From: Sipunculus nudus
Taxonomy: Eukaryota; Annelida; Sipuncula; Golfingiida; Sipunculidae
Assembly (NCBI GenBank): GCA_026874595.1
Contig: CM049317.1
Span: 26,066,401-26,130,400, forward strand
Direction of reading: 5' to 3'
Length of the DNA: 64,000 bases
The position numbers and the translations under genes were made by a program. The notes under the pieces are model-generated. The model made no database searches, was not told where the DNA came from, and saw nothing but the letters and a program-made list of their open reading frames with translations. How positions within the stretch are numbered: position 1 is the first letter of the stretch; each line of letters opens with the position of its first letter. Below, one piece after another: positions 16,381 through 29,824 of this stretch.

Positions 16381-16632
16381 GGGATACACTTAAATTCATT
16401 TGAATCAGGAATCAGACTTGCTGCACCTTTTGGGGAATCGTTACCATGGACTCTTCTATGAAAATAACACATGCTCCAGGACAAGAGTTGTTTATTAAGC
16501 GGCATCAATTCTTTACAAAGCAAGATCTAGATCAGGTTGGTTTGTTGATATATTCGTTAGATTTAAGGAATATATGACCATATATCATGGGTTATTTTCC
16601 ACATTTCTGTCATCGTCTCCTTCTTCCAGATA

Positions 16633-17108
16633 TTAAGATCTCTGAAACAGAAGTTTATTTTGCATCACAACCACGGAAACCTAAAGAAACGTCAAATGTA
16701 TATGAGAGAATTGGAATGTAAACAATATAAACAAAATACTTGCCTGCCCGCTTCAAAAGGAGTTAACGCTGAATCCCAGCAACGGTAGTTCAATACCTGG
16801 ATAGCTAAATTTCCATATATTTCGAGGATTATATTATTTCGTTCTAAATTGTTGCAGCCTAACTTATATTCTCTGTAAACATAGTCCGTAGCTTTATCTG
16901 AAAAAATGAGCAATAAGAATTTTAATGTTGTATTTCGGCGCAACTAGTAAATATTTATTGACCTGTTATTCAATAGAACAACATATGTACGTTCCATTAA
17001 AGTATTATCTTGTTACAGTTCTGACACAGATCATGCTCTAGATATTCTATATCTGCATATAATGTAGAATAAAACTTTGTGATTGGTTCTTTAGGCCATT
17101 TGATAACA

Positions 17109-17167
<59 letters not shown>

Positions 17168-17309
17168 ATTGAAGAAAAGTACCATTTATTAACATCAATG
17201 TAAGGAATTTATATCGAACGGAACTTTGATCACATCATATATATTAAAGACTGTTGACCGACTACAATATACAAAATTAAAGTTTGACTTAATGAAAGGT
17301 TTCATCTAA

Positions 17310-17350
<41 letters not shown>

Positions 17351-17574
17351 ATGTATATATATATAAATATATATATATACATACACATATACATATATAC
17401 ATATATATAATACTGTAATACTGACAAGGGAATGACCTGTTTCACATTCAGCCGTTTCAGTTGGAGGCATAATACACACGCGAGTCACATAGATTTGGCG
17501 GAAACAATCGGTAAGATGTCGGGAATTAAAACACCTGCTCCATTCTTTGGACTGTGATATGATTTGTTCCTTAT
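16633..17574 (-). pseudogene. Partial family gene A1': exons 2-4, no own exon 1
   Basis: Exon 2 (17437-17574, 138 nt) encodes DKEQIISQSKEWSRCFNSRH, then DCFRQ, VCIMPP and ECETG. Exon 3 (16740-16897, 158 nt) has GCNNL and YRCWD 24 residues apart and ends AGRQ. A short last exon (16633-16641) would add Arg-Ser and a stop. Both main exons are intact and differ from the complete copy at 24.5-25.6 kb by two visible residues in exon 3 (Val/Phe and Leu/Ser). The block A breakpoint lies about 18 bp upstream of the exon 2 acceptor, so its own first exon is missing. It could only be expressed by splicing from a first exon further upstream, and the nearest one (20803) has a nonsense codon. Confidence 0.6.
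17111..17410. repeat. (TA)n tracts around A1' exons 2 and 3
   Basis: Pure TA from about 17111 to 17161. A compound TA/TG/TACA tract runs from about 17313 to 17408 and contains long palindromic TATATATA/TACATACA runs. Both are repeated in copy 2 at 24943-25020 and about 25171-25272 with different lengths, as expected for microsatellites. Confidence 0.95.
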
Positions 17575-17591
17575 CTGAAAAAAAAAGTTTA

Positions 17592-20500
17592 ATTATACCA
17601 TAGAATATGTATTCAGTACTATGTGAGCATTGGCAACAAATTACAGACGTACATGTAATTTTCAACAATATGTAAAAAAGAAACAATATGGAATATGAGT
17701 CATTTATTATTCTATATGACTTAGTTGTTTAAGAAATATAATGGTAACTAGAAATTCAAGTGCAATATACATATTTACAAGTACAAAGGGTTGACTGGCA
17801 TTTTTTTTTTACATTTTGGTCTGAATAAAATTTTAGAGACTGCATCATCCAATCATTTGAAAATATTATTAAAACAATTGAATTAAGATATTTTTAAGAA
17901 TTGCGGAAAAAAACTTCGTTTACACAATTTATTTAAATTCAACTGATGTAACTTATGTTAAGTATTAGTTTAGTATACCTTTTTGTTTTAGAAAAAAGCC
18001 AATACTGAGCTAAAGTACTACAAGTCGGACTCCACAACCGAGAGTTTATTTATCTTGCACTGGTTTGTTATTGGGATCGTACGCTCTTTCACAAACGTAC
18101 AGATCAATTAACGAGACGACAAATGAAAATCACTTCATTTATTATATAAACATATATGAACATTGTTTCCCGTCCATAAATAAATGTAGAAATATACCCA
18201 TAGAAAATTCAGCTTGATCTTGTTTAAACTATGTTATATTCCCAGTTAAAATAACATAATACAATGTCCATATATTCCGATTTTATCAATGGTAACACTA
18301 CAAATGAATATCGCCGAAGTCACTAAGGCGTTGGTACTCATGTTGGATGTTCAAGTGAAAGGAGAGGCTCTTATAAAGTTCTTATATCCTAGAGTCCGAA
18401 TGCTGCCGCCATCACTCTAAAATAAAATCATCCTTTTTTTACGGGGAACAAATACCTGAATCACCTTTGGAATAGACCAATAGTACAAAACATGGAGGAA
18501 CACATTACTACATCTGCAATTATGAATATATAATGTTAAAGTTAAAAACGCCTTTAGGCATCATCCAATCGAATGTTATGAGAGCCACTACGTATCATGT
18601 GTTCACCCTGACACCAAACGTAAGAAATCAAAAGATTTGGTCACCCTGACACCAAACGTAAGAAATCAAAGTTATGGTCTTACGTACAGGACAATATTCG
18701 CTGCTTGTACCAGTAGCAGATCTGATTAAGTAACGTGTACCATTTCAAAGGCGTGAACTGGTAAAGTACTGTTCAATTTGACATTTTGAATATATTTGCT
18801 ATATGGCAAAATGTAATATGAATAATTATATAAACTTTGAAACAGCCAATAAGTACGAATATTCTGTATAAAGATAATTATATATTATTTAAAAAGAGGA
18901 ACTATGTTATACATAGTGCATATTTTTGCTCGTGAATTATTCCCTCTGTTTCGGAGAGGAGCCATGACTTTAAGGCGAGGCAGTCCATACATAGCAAAAT
19001 ATGTAAACAGTTATAATAACCCAGAACATTAACATAGGAAACAGGGCATGGCAATCATAGTTAAGTAAAACAGCTGAAGAATTAATAATATAAAATTTTG
19101 CAACCAAAGCACTGGCAACCTCAAGTTTGGGGTAATATATATAAAAAAACCACTTATAACATGCTGCAGTTTATGAGAAACAGTCAATGAATTTAATATT
19201 TTAGTAGAATCGCTTGCGATATTGTGTCTCATTGCTCGTTGAACTAGTATAGCTTGTAAATGTTAAGAGATTAAGAGAATAGTCGATAATTCAGGATACT
19301 TTGTTTGCTTAAGTAAAGATGGTAACATCATGATATCTCATTACTACATCGAAGTCATTCAGGGGACTAAATAACCACCGTACTCAAAAACTGTTCTGCC
19401 TTAAATAAATGTTAGCAGGAACTTCACGACCTATGTCAATGTTGCGAATGATTTCTAGACAATACTGTTGAAGTTTTTTGTTCGAGAGGGTTAAAAATTC
19501 CCGAAAAATTGGGAAAAATAAAACCATAAATAAAAGGTCCTGTCAGCCAACAGACTGATATTTCAATTGAGAATGGCCTTGTATTTTCCCCGTCATTCAT
19601 ACAGATTTTGTAACCTTTTAAAATGGTCAGGTACAAATAATCAGATATGTCCATTCGTTTAGTTTTCAGTTTCCAATTGTTACGATGTTGCTTTTTTATT
19701 TAATAACATGAGTTCATATGGTAATGGATTAATCTTGTAAGTTTATTTGTATGAATTGCATTTGTATTAATTTGGTTAACTACAAAAATTTTACCCTCAC
19801 AAAACAATACAAAAAATGAAAATCATACATATGAAGTGCATTCTTTAGATATTTATATTGTGTGCACATTCTGTGGTTTTAGCCGTAGCAGGTACACATT
19901 ATATTATCAAAACCATTAAATGTATGTAATATATGGTTCATATTATGAAATATTACACTAGTTGCTTTAGGACAGGAAATTTCCGGAAACAACTCGCTCT
20001 GACCATATATATATTGTATTGTTGATAATTGCTTGTCAACTGTTTATTTGGAGTGATTTGTGTTTTCTATCTTCACGCATCTTTTTCACACATGAAAACT
20101 TTGCTAATGAAAAAAAAATCCTTTGAACAATGAGGACTCTATGAATTCATGTTTTATTAAAAAACTAGGTATCCTCATGCTACTTATGTTATGAATATAT
20201 ATACAATTTGCTGTAATTCTGTAAAGCCAACAAAGCCATTTTAATGAAATATTAAGATACGCAGGGTGCCTAGTGTTAGCAAAATATGGTTTGCATTAGA
20301 AATTATATGAAGGTGCAGACTAACGCACAGGAAACGTTTTCTCTTACTTATTCCACATACGGCGGGCTCAGTGTCAGGCATATTGCAAGCACCAGCAACA
20401 AATAACTGTCGTAAACAGTCGTTAACATGATTGGTATTGTAAGAACGCAGTGCATCTGTGAGCTGAGCAAGAATTTGTTTCTCGTCTGTAACTAAACATT

Positions 20501-23500
20501 AAAATGAAATTGAAACCTATTTCAAATAAATAAATCAATAACAAATTAAGTAAAACGAGTAAATCTTTTTCAATTAAGTATCTTCACCTTAGCCTTTTAA
20601 TACATTTAGCTTTCGGCGCTAACATGTAATTCTATTACGAGGAGTTCGTATTTAATACTAATGTTTTCTCTGATAATTTGGATCGCTTTCCACAGTTTGA
20701 AGTTCATATTTAAATACGCGTTTTTACCTTTTGAGTTCTCCACCTGTGTACCTCTTATTGTCGATAACAGCAAACACAGTACTTCTACATAGATTCGTTA
20801 CATCCTTGTCAAATTTTGAATCATACAAATTGATCAGTTACAGCTAAGCGAAAGTTCTGCCTGTATACTAATGTACACGATACAAGAATAATTATCACCA
20901 CTCTCGATTAAAGGTTATTAGACCATCAGGTAAGTACCCGGATAATTGACAAAATTTATCACTAACAAAATGGAATTATTGGAAACCCATCTTAAATTAC
21001 AGACATACAATACAAAGTTTTCCTGCTGTTAATAGACAACATTAATTGAATGAGGGCTGCTGTACCAAAGGCGGTACCAGTAATGCGTTGAATTAAATTA
21101 AAAATTATGTTGGTAGATGTTTGGGATGTTTGGTATTTTAGCGTTTCTTTCTTTCGTTTTTTTTATTTAAACTGAGTGAATTTGAATGAAGAACAAAAGG
21201 TTTTGAGGAAAACTTTTTTTCTGTTTTGTTTAAAGGTTTTGAGGAAAACTTTTTTTCTGTTTTGTTTAATGAAACTTCCTACACCACAACAGAACGTCTG
21301 CATTTAAGCTTAGTATACTACCTCTCGAACATTCTGCTTCATATAGGTTACGAGCATGATTCAAGTGGCGCTCGCCAAGAAATACATAACAAGGCCGTTA
21401 AATTTTGTTCTTGGCGTTTCAGTCTTGTTAAACCTTGCAAGTTTACAACAGTATCTCCCGTTCGTCGGTCACCTGTACATACGTTCGAATCCAGACTATC
21501 CTACGATAGTTATTATAGTCCGTACCTTGTGACGTACTTCTCGGTAAGCTTAGTGATATATGTAAATACACATGCATGCATATATATTGGTCCTATTCAT
21601 ACGTGATATAACTTACTTATTGGATTTCCTAATTCACTCCTTGAATTTTGTGTCTGGCCAACACCATAATTTTTTGTTAGGATTCTGAAGTATTTTTAGA
21701 ATGGCGAAAACGGAAGAAAACTGTACCAATGCATAATCCAGAATCCATAATGTCATAATGTATCTCTTAAAATGCGTATGTTATTCTACAGCTGATTGTA
21801 TGATCCTCTGCAGCTCTTATTGCATATTAATTTTCAAGTATTTTTATAGATATCTTGTTTTATGATTCTGCTTTAGTCAGAACAGAAACATTACTTCTCC
21901 CGTACTCTTCAGTCTCTTAGGGAGGCATGAGCCATGTGGTGGTAACACCAGCCGGAAACAAACATGCGGCCGATATTAATTAAACACCGCATACGTTTTG
22001 TATGCTGAGCGAGTATCTGTCTCTAATCGTGAAGAGGAAATAAATCGAATAATTTCTTAGAAAAAATGAAATATTAATCACAGAGACCAATAAAATTCTC
22101 AACAATTTCAAATCGGTTTCCTGTCAAAATTTTCTAAATCTGAAAAGTCAGTACATAATTATATTATCCATTTGATTGATCTCCCATGAAACTGGTAGCA
22201 TCAGGCACAGGGACAAAAAGGTAACAAGAAGTATGTTGGCAAAGGATAAATCTAAAATGTAGCCATGCACATAACCAATCTATAATAACGAAAACATATC
22301 TGACAGAATATGTTTGAGGAAGCATGAAGGGAGTGCTTGTAAATGGAGTTACTAAAATGATTTGTCAGTTTCATATAGCATACACGAGATACGTGACTTT
22401 ATACCTGTGGTACAGAAATCTGTTATTAATAACATGTGTTCCAACCTAATTAATTGTTAATTTTATCACATGAGCCCACTGGTAGTTGCTCAAACGAATG
22501 TTCTGACAGTTGCAACTAATGTGTATGGAAAACATATGAGTCTAATTGTTCATTATTGCCCCCACACTGTATTATGTCCGACAAACTATATCCATATAAA
22601 GTTTCAATTTCTAAGGTTCCCCTCTACAAATGTCGGTGCCATGTTTAAATATTTGCCCAACAAGTGCTCAAAGAATTGACATGTAAGAGCCATAAAATAT
22701 CCAAAGATGAGAAATACACTGGCTTTGAATATATGAATTAACCTATTTATGAACTATATATGTTTTAGAGCCAATGACATAATCCTAGCATAAAGATGGC
22801 GAGGCGACCAGACTCAACTGAGCCCCATTGAACAAGTTCCCAGATTTTGACCCTGAAGACTGACGACAACTAGGGTGCTTAAACATAATGGCCTGAGTCA
22901 AGGCAACTGGATTGACGACTGAGGCGGCAAACCAAAACATGTAATATTTTTTTTTATAATTTATTAGTTTTTTTTGTTATAGATCTCTTTCTTGTCCATA
23001 TAATTTTTCCCCATCCGTGATTCAAACATATTTTGATATAATTTAAGTGTTAAAATAATATTAAATATTCTGTTTCATATACAATAAACATTCTTGATTC
23101 GAGACAACGTGGCATATCAAATTATACAATATGCTGCCATTGCACTAGAAACATTTTCTATACATATTTGTTCATTTATACTATGATGCAACCACAGCTT
23201 CCATAACATAAACTCTACACCTTGTGATCATGGCCAAGATGATCACATGACAGAGGTACTCATGTGGCCACAGAATTAATTATGATTGGTTGCTGACTCT
23301 GTTTTTTGAAGATTCGACCCAACTTCAGAAACCCCCCCCCCCAAAAAAAAAAAAAAAAAACTGACGCCGACTGTCGTTGAATCACGTCTTTTCTCGCATA
23401 CCGGTTGCGACTGACTCAACGGTTTTTGACTTGTTAAGTTGAATCGGGTTGCAACGTATATGTCGGGATTAAAAATTCCTGTTTAATATTCAGTTAAGAT

Positions 23501-24941
23501 ATATCTTCTTCACATGATTAAAGCTCTAAAACATGTAATTATCAGACAACAAATTTTCGTTATTCTCCCTTACTCGTCCCCTGATACAATTATCACATGC
23601 AGATAACCGAAAACATATAATTTAAAGTTACACTTTCTTGTGTATTTGGGCAAGGGTTAACATAAACCAAACATTATTTAAAAAAAAGACAATCAAACCG
23701 ATGCATTATCAGGATATGAATCTGGTAGTCATGAGCGATAAAACCCGATATCATAATAGCATTAGTAAAAAACCAATGGTTTATTATATGTCAAGCAAGA
23801 AGGGTTATTATATGTCAAATAAGAAAGCATAAGAGGGTGCCTAGAAAAATAACTAATTTTTCTGACATCTCCCAAAGCGGTTAATTATTTTCTTCGTAAA
23901 ATTGATCTCACTGGTAGATGCTAATCTCTTATCTCTTGTAAGTGGTCCTAAATTAAAGGTCCGTGTTAAATGTTAAATATTAGACTGCCAAAAAATGAAA
24001 CATGCATAATTTGTTCTTATAACGATTAATCTTTATAATTAATTAGGCCAAGAAGATTTAAACATGGGTATCATTCGTTCATCTTTTTCAGTAACATAGT
24101 GTACAAAAGATATTGCCAAACAGACTTCTGAAACAAATATTAAATAGTACATAACTCTATTACTTGATATACAAAACAGCCTACAAACATTGAAATACCA
24201 TTAACATTACCGGGGGATACAATTAAATTCATTTGAATCAGGAATCAGACTTGCTGCACCTTTTGGGGAATCGTTACCATGCACTCTTCTATGAAAATAA
24301 CACATGCTCCAGGACAAGAGTTGTTTATTAAGCGGCATCAATTCTTTACAAAGCAAGATCTAGATCAGGTTGGTTTGTTGATATATTCGTTAGATTTAAG
24401 GAATATATGACCATATATCATGGGTTATTTTCCACATTTCTGTCATCGTCTCCTTCTTCCAGATATTAAGATCTCTGAAACAGAAGTTTATTTTGCATCA
24501 CAACCACGGAAACCTAAAGAAACGTCAAATGTATATGAGAGAATTGGAATGTAAACAATATAAACAAAATACTTGCCTGCCCGCTTCAAAAGGAGTTAAC
24601 GCTGAATCCCAGCAACGGTAGTTCAATACCTGGATAGCTAAATTTCCATATATTTCGAGGATTATATTATTTCGTTCTAAATTGTTGCAGCCTGACTTAT
24701 ATTCTCTGTAAAAATAGTCCGTAGCTTTATCTGAAAAAATGAGCAATAAGAATTTTAATGTTGTATTTCGGCGCAACTAGTAAATATTTATTGACCTGTT
24801 ATTCAATAGAACAACATATGTACGTTCCATTAAAGTATTATCTTGTTACAGTTCTGACACAGATCATGCTCTAGATATTCTATATCTGCATATAATGTAG
24901 AATAAAACTTTGTGATTGGTTCTTTAGGCCATTTGATAACA

Positions 24942-25026
<85 letters not shown>

Positions 25027-25168
25027 ATTGAAGAAAAGTACCATTTATTAACATCAATGTAAGGAATTTATATCGAACGGAACTTTGATCACATCATATA
25101 TATTAAAGACTGTTGACCGACTACAATATACAAAATTAAAGTTTGACTTAATGAAAGGTTTCATCTAA

Positions 25169-25221
<53 letters not shown>

Positions 25222-25462
25222 ATATATATAAATATATATATATACATACACATATACATATATACATATATATAATACTGTAATACTGACAAGGGAATGA
25301 CCTGTTTCACATTCAGCCGTTTCAGTTGGAGGCATAATACACACGCGAGTCACATAGATTTGGCGGAAACAATCGGTAAGATGTCGGGAATTAAAACACC
25401 TGCTCCATTCTTTGGACTGTGATATGATTTGTTCCTTATCTGAAAAAAAAAGTTTAATTATA
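17592..25462. repeat. Block A, tandem unit copy 2 (7.87 kb)
   Basis: Near-identical repeat of 9766-17591. Its first ~1.2 kb is a second copy of the gene 2 downstream flank without gene 2 itself, which shows the copy was made from copy 1 and not from an independent locus. Differences include TA-tract lengths, an extra 'ttta' near 19850, the nonsense change in exon 1 at 20800 and scattered SNPs. Confidence 0.92.
20348..20803 (-). pseudogene. Partial family gene A2: exons 1-2, codon 2 nonsense
   Basis: This is the copy 2 counterpart of A1. Exon 1 (20728-20803) has a single T-to-A change on the coding strand turning codon 2 from TTA (Leu) into TAA, directly after the start ATG. The upstream in-frame ATG is closed by the same stop and no later ATG rescues the signal peptide. 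Exon 2 (20348-20485) is intact in frame but keeps the Cys-to-Ser change at the first cysteine (LRSYN). No exon 3 of its own is present. The next family exons downstream are those at 17574 and 16897. Confidence 0.7.
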
Positions 25463-25618
25463 ATTATATCAAATGGCTGTTTCGCACTTCAGTGTTGGCT
25501 GCATATATAGTTAAATCGTTCATTATAAATTAAAATCACCTTTTGAATTGTCTACCTGTTTCCCAATCAGCATCGGGAGCAAAAGGATCAGTATTACAAT
25601 GCAGATGCAAATGTGCAT
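24466..25618 (-). CDS. Gene A2': complete secreted six-cysteine protein
   Basis: Four exons on the - strand: 25540-25618 (79 nt), 25302-25439 (138 nt), 24573-24730 (158 nt) and 24466-24474. They total 384 nt and encode 127 aa. Exon 1 begins MHICICIVILILLLPMLIG, a strong signal peptide with two extra cysteines inside it, and ends in phase 1. Exon 2 has RCFNS, DCFRQ, VCIMPP and ECETD. Exon 3 has GCNNL and YRCWD. Spacing is C-x8-C-x9-C-x9-C-x16-C-x24-C, identical to gene 1. The last exon is only Arg-Ser-stop. Sequence beyond the stop still resembles gene 1's longer exon 4 in another codon arrangement, so the tail was lost by a stop codon. Introns have GT-AG ends and a CAG acceptor after a T-run. 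Function unknown, secretion inferred. With gene 1 this is the best candidate for a working member. Confidence 0.7.
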
Positions 25619-25799
25619 GTTTACGGTTCTCTACCACTGAACAGATTGACCCTGAATGTGGGGAATACATAACAGGATAAATACAAAGTGAAAACTCTAT
25701 TATAAGAAGTAATTAAATCAACACGAAACAGTGCGTTTTGATATAAGCAGCATGAAGCTTTCCACAGTACGAAGTTTATATTTAAATACGCATTTTTAC

Positions 25800-25875
25800 C
25801 TTTTGAGTTCTCCACCTGTGTACCTCTTATTGTCGATAACAGCAAACACAGTACCACTACATATATTCTTAACAT
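25800..25875 (-). CDS. Orphan signal-peptide exon (MLRIY type)
   Basis: 76 nt encoding MLRIYVVVLCLLLSTIRG and the following TQVENSK, ending in phase 1 at a GTAAAA donor. Unlike the A2 copy, its second codon is intact. No 138-nt exon of the same subtype follows. The next family exons downstream are the first exon of gene A2' (25618) and its exon 2 (25439). The phases would allow this exon to splice to 25439 as an alternative first exon. Otherwise it is debris of the old duplication junction at 25752. Confidence 0.5.
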
Positions 25876-28792
25876 TCTTGTTAAAATTTGGATCATACAA
25901 ATTGTTCAGTTACCGCTAAGAGAAAGTTAGCCTGTATACTATTGTACACGATTCAAGAATAATTATCAGAACTTCCGATTAAAGGTTATTACACCATCAG
26001 TCAAGTACTCGGATAATTGGCAAAATTAATCACAAACATAATGGAATAATTGAAAAACCCATCCTAAATTGCAGACATACAATATAAAATTGTCCTGCTG
26101 TTAATAGATAACATTAATTGAATGAGGGATGCTGTACCAAAGGCGGTACCATTACTACGTTAAATTAAATTGTAATTTACACATTCTACAAACAGGAGAA
26201 ACAATGATTTCAGCATTACTCTCTTACACACCGACTTTGTTTCACATTATGCCGTGTGGTTTGTATTATGATGGTTGATGTTTGGGATGTTTGGTATTTT
26301 AGCGTTTCCTTCGGATAAGAGTTATATTTCATATAAAAAAGTCAATGCTACAGACAATCGGTAAAATTAATCATTTTTCCAATAACATATAATAATTGAT
26401 GTTAATGAAGTAAGCGCAATTGTCTCAATGAAACAAACGGTGACGGCTGCTCCCGGTTTGGTTAATCCTTTGTCCCTTCGTCATAAAAATTACCCTGATT
26501 CTCATTATTCGTTTGTCTAAATTAACTCTTTCTATCAGTTCTCCTCAGCAACATTTATGGAAGAATGACAGTGGTATCTTCGTTCTAGACTAGCAATAAT
26601 GGCTTTCTGCAATTATAATGTATCGATGTATTCATCATGAAAAAATGGCTCGAGCAACTTTGCTCTATATAACTCTTAAAACATTTCAGTATGTTATAAA
26701 ACTAAAGATGAGTTATGATGTAATAAAGGTTTCTATTAGTGTAAAAGCTATAGGAACCGTTAGCATTTATTTACAGAAAATAGAGCGGATTTTGCATCCT
26801 AATGATTTATTAACTAAAAAAATTAGTGTATACACTATGACAGGGGTATTCCCCTTCTAAACCCTGCCCTTCTGAGCTTCATAACTGCCCTTGCTAAATG
26901 TTTAATGAAAATGCCGTACTTTTTATTCACTGTAAAGACACAAATACAAATGGTGCCAGTGAAATGCAATTTTCTCCATTTTCATTGCTTACCAAAGAGC
27001 ATTAGATTCTGTCATCCAAGATATTAATTTATTTGGTAGTATCCTCTTTTCTTCCCTCTAACCCTCATGTAAGGTTAAGAGAAACTGTATATATGTCACA
27101 AAATTGATAAAGCTCCACTGCTGTGTTACAGAGGTCAAAAGTTCGGCTGAATAAAGCAGGAAAGCGTAAATTATTCAAGTAGCATAAGAACGTTTATTTA
27201 AATGTATTTATCTCGTTCAAAACATAAAACAAAGTTAACCTTCCCATGCTTAAGAAACAAATGTATTTATTTCGTTCAAACATATAATTTTTTCAGTTTG
27301 AAAGTGATTCATGTTTTCATTAATGCATTGTAATTTACATATATATACCAGTGCATGTGTATCTGTCATTCCCTTTTTTAAATAAAGGATCTTTTATATA
27401 AAAATAGAAGCAACAGCAACAATATCGCCCAGCATTTACAAGAAAAACATGAGAATGTTTTATAGATGGTTAGGTTCATTTATTTATTTTGTTGCAAACA
27501 TTTGTATGTTTATGGTATGGTTTGCATTTTTAATACAGAATGATCTGATTGACGACAGTTTTCTCTATAATTACCTCTAAATTCCTCACATATCTCAATG
27601 TTTGAGTGATTTTTTTTTACAAAATAGAAGTCTATGTCTGTTTTTTGAAGATTCGACCCAACTTCAGAAACCAAAAAAAAAAAAAAAAAACTGACGCCGA
27701 CTGTCGTTGAATCACGTCTTTTCTCGCATACCGGTTGCGACTGACTCAACGGTTTTTGACTTGTTAAGTTGAATCGGGTTGCAACGTATATGTCGGGATT
27801 AAAAATTCCTGTTTAATATTCAGTTAAGATATATCTTCTTCACATGATTAAAGCTCTAAAACATGTAATTATCAGACACCATTTGTCGTTATTCTCCATT
27901 ACTCGTCCCATGATACAATTATCAAATGCAGATAACCGAAAACTTATAATTTTTACGTTACACTTGTTTGTGTATTTGGACAAGGGTTAACATAAACCAA
28001 ACATTATTTAAAAAAATGACAATCAAAACGATGCATTATCATGATATGAATCTGGTAGTCATAAGCGATAAAACCCGATATCATAATAGCATTAGTAAAA
28101 AACCAATGGGTTATTATATGTCAAGCAAGAAGGGTTATTATATGTCAAATAAGAAAGCATAAGAGGGTGCCTAGAAAAATAACTAATTTTTCTGACATCT
28201 CCCAAAGCGGTTATTACTTTCTTCGTAAAATTGATCTCACAGGTAGAGGCTAATCTCTTATCTCTTGTAAGTGGTCCTAAATTAAAGGCCGTGTTAAATG
28301 TTAAATATTAGACTGCAAAAAATGAAACATGCATAATTTGTTCTTATAACGATTACTCTTTATAATTAATTAGGCCAAGAAGATTCAAACATGTGTATCA
28401 TTCGTAAATCTTTTTCAGTAACATAGTGTACAAAAGATATTGCCAAACAGACTTCTGAAACAAATATTAAATAGTACATAACTCTATTACTTGATATACA
28501 AAACAGCCTACAAACATTGAAATACCATTAACATTACCGGGGGATACACTTAAATTCATTTGAATCAGGAATCAGACTTGCTGCACCTTTTGGGGAATCG
28601 TTACCATGCACTCTTCTATGAAAATAACACATGCTCCAGGACAAGAGTTGTTTATTAAGCGGCATCAATTCTTTACAAAGCAAGATCTAGATCAGGTTGG
28701 TTTGTTGATATATTCGTTAGATTTAAGGAATATATGACCATATATCATGGGTTATTTTCCACGCTTCAGTCATCGTCTCCTTCTCCCAGATA

Positions 28793-29429
28793 TTAAGACC
28801 TCTGAAACAGAAGTTTATTTTGCATCACAACCACGGAAACCTTAAGAAACGTCAAATGTATATGAGAGAATTGGAATGTAAACAATATAAACAAAATACT
28901 TGCCTGCCCGCTTCAAAAGGAGTTAACGCTGAATCCCAGCAACGGTAGTTCAATACCTGGATAGCTAAATTTCCATATATTTCGAGGATTATACTATTTC
29001 GTTCTAAATTGTTGCACCCTAAATTGGAATCTGTAAAAATAGTCCGTCGCTTTATCTGAAAAAAATGAACAATAAGAATTTTAATGTTGTATTTCGGCGC
29101 AACTAGTAAATATTTATTGACCTGTTTTTCAAAAGAACAACATATGTACGTTCCATTGAGGTATTATCTTGTTACAGTTCTGACACAGATCATGCTCTAG
29201 ATATTCTATGTCTGCATATAATATAGAATAAACTTTGTGATTGGTTCTTTAGGCCATTTGATAACATGTTATATATATTATTATTTATATTGAAGAAAAG
29301 AAACATTTATTAACATCATTGTAAGGAATTTATATCAAACGGAACGGACCACATCAAATATATTTAAGACTTTTGGCTGACTACAATATACAACATTTAA
29401 AGTTTTGACTTAATGAAATGTTACATCTA

Positions 29430-29493
<64 letters not shown>

Positions 29494-29824
29494 ATATATT
29501 AATCAATACTACAATTCTGACAAGGGTTTTCAGTTGCAGGCATAATACACAAGCGAGTCGCAAAGATTTGACGGATAATCGGTAAGATGTCGGGAATTAA
29601 AACACCTGCTCCTTTTTTTGGACTGTAATATGATTTGTTCTTTATCTGAAAAAAAAGTTTAATAATTATTATATAAAATGGCTGTTTCGCACTTCAGTGT
29701 TGGCTGCATATATAGTTAAATCGTTTATCATAACTTAACATCACCTTTTGAAATGTCTACCTGTTTCCCCAATCAGCATCGGGAGCAAAAGGATCAGTAT
29801 TACAATGCAGACGCAAATGTGCAT
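28793..29824 (-). pseudogene. Family pseudogene A3'
   Basis: Same gene type as A2' but broken in every exon. Exon 1 (29745-29824) is 80 nt instead of 79, with one extra G in the run after the signal peptide. Exon 2 (about 29527-29645) has a 2-base deletion after CFNSRHLTD and has lost its last ~20 bases including the donor. Exon 3 (28900-29055) is 156 nt instead of 158, with a 2-base loss before the GC(N) cysteine. The tiny exon 4 keeps its stop (28793-28801). It cannot encode the family protein. Confidence 0.8.
29432..29489. repeat. (AC)n(TA)n microsatellite
   Basis: A short ACACACA run followed by about 48 bases of TA in intron 2 of pseudogene A3', at the position equivalent to the (TA)n tracts in the other copies. 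Confidence 0.95.

Larger units (their letters stand above)
9766..17591. repeat. Block A, tandem unit copy 1 (7.83 kb)
   Basis: This unit is repeated immediately to its right (17592-25462) with only scattered substitutions and small indels. The offset is 7826 bp at the left and grows to 7833 at the right. The unit begins inside the 3' flank of gene 2 and ends just beyond the exon 2 acceptor of a - strand family gene. ATTATA occurs at both breakpoints (9766 and about 25457) and at the internal junction (17592). From 9766 to 12515 I see only the gene 2 flank, the degenerate ~300-bp repeat and unrecognised non-coding sequence. Confidence 0.92.
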
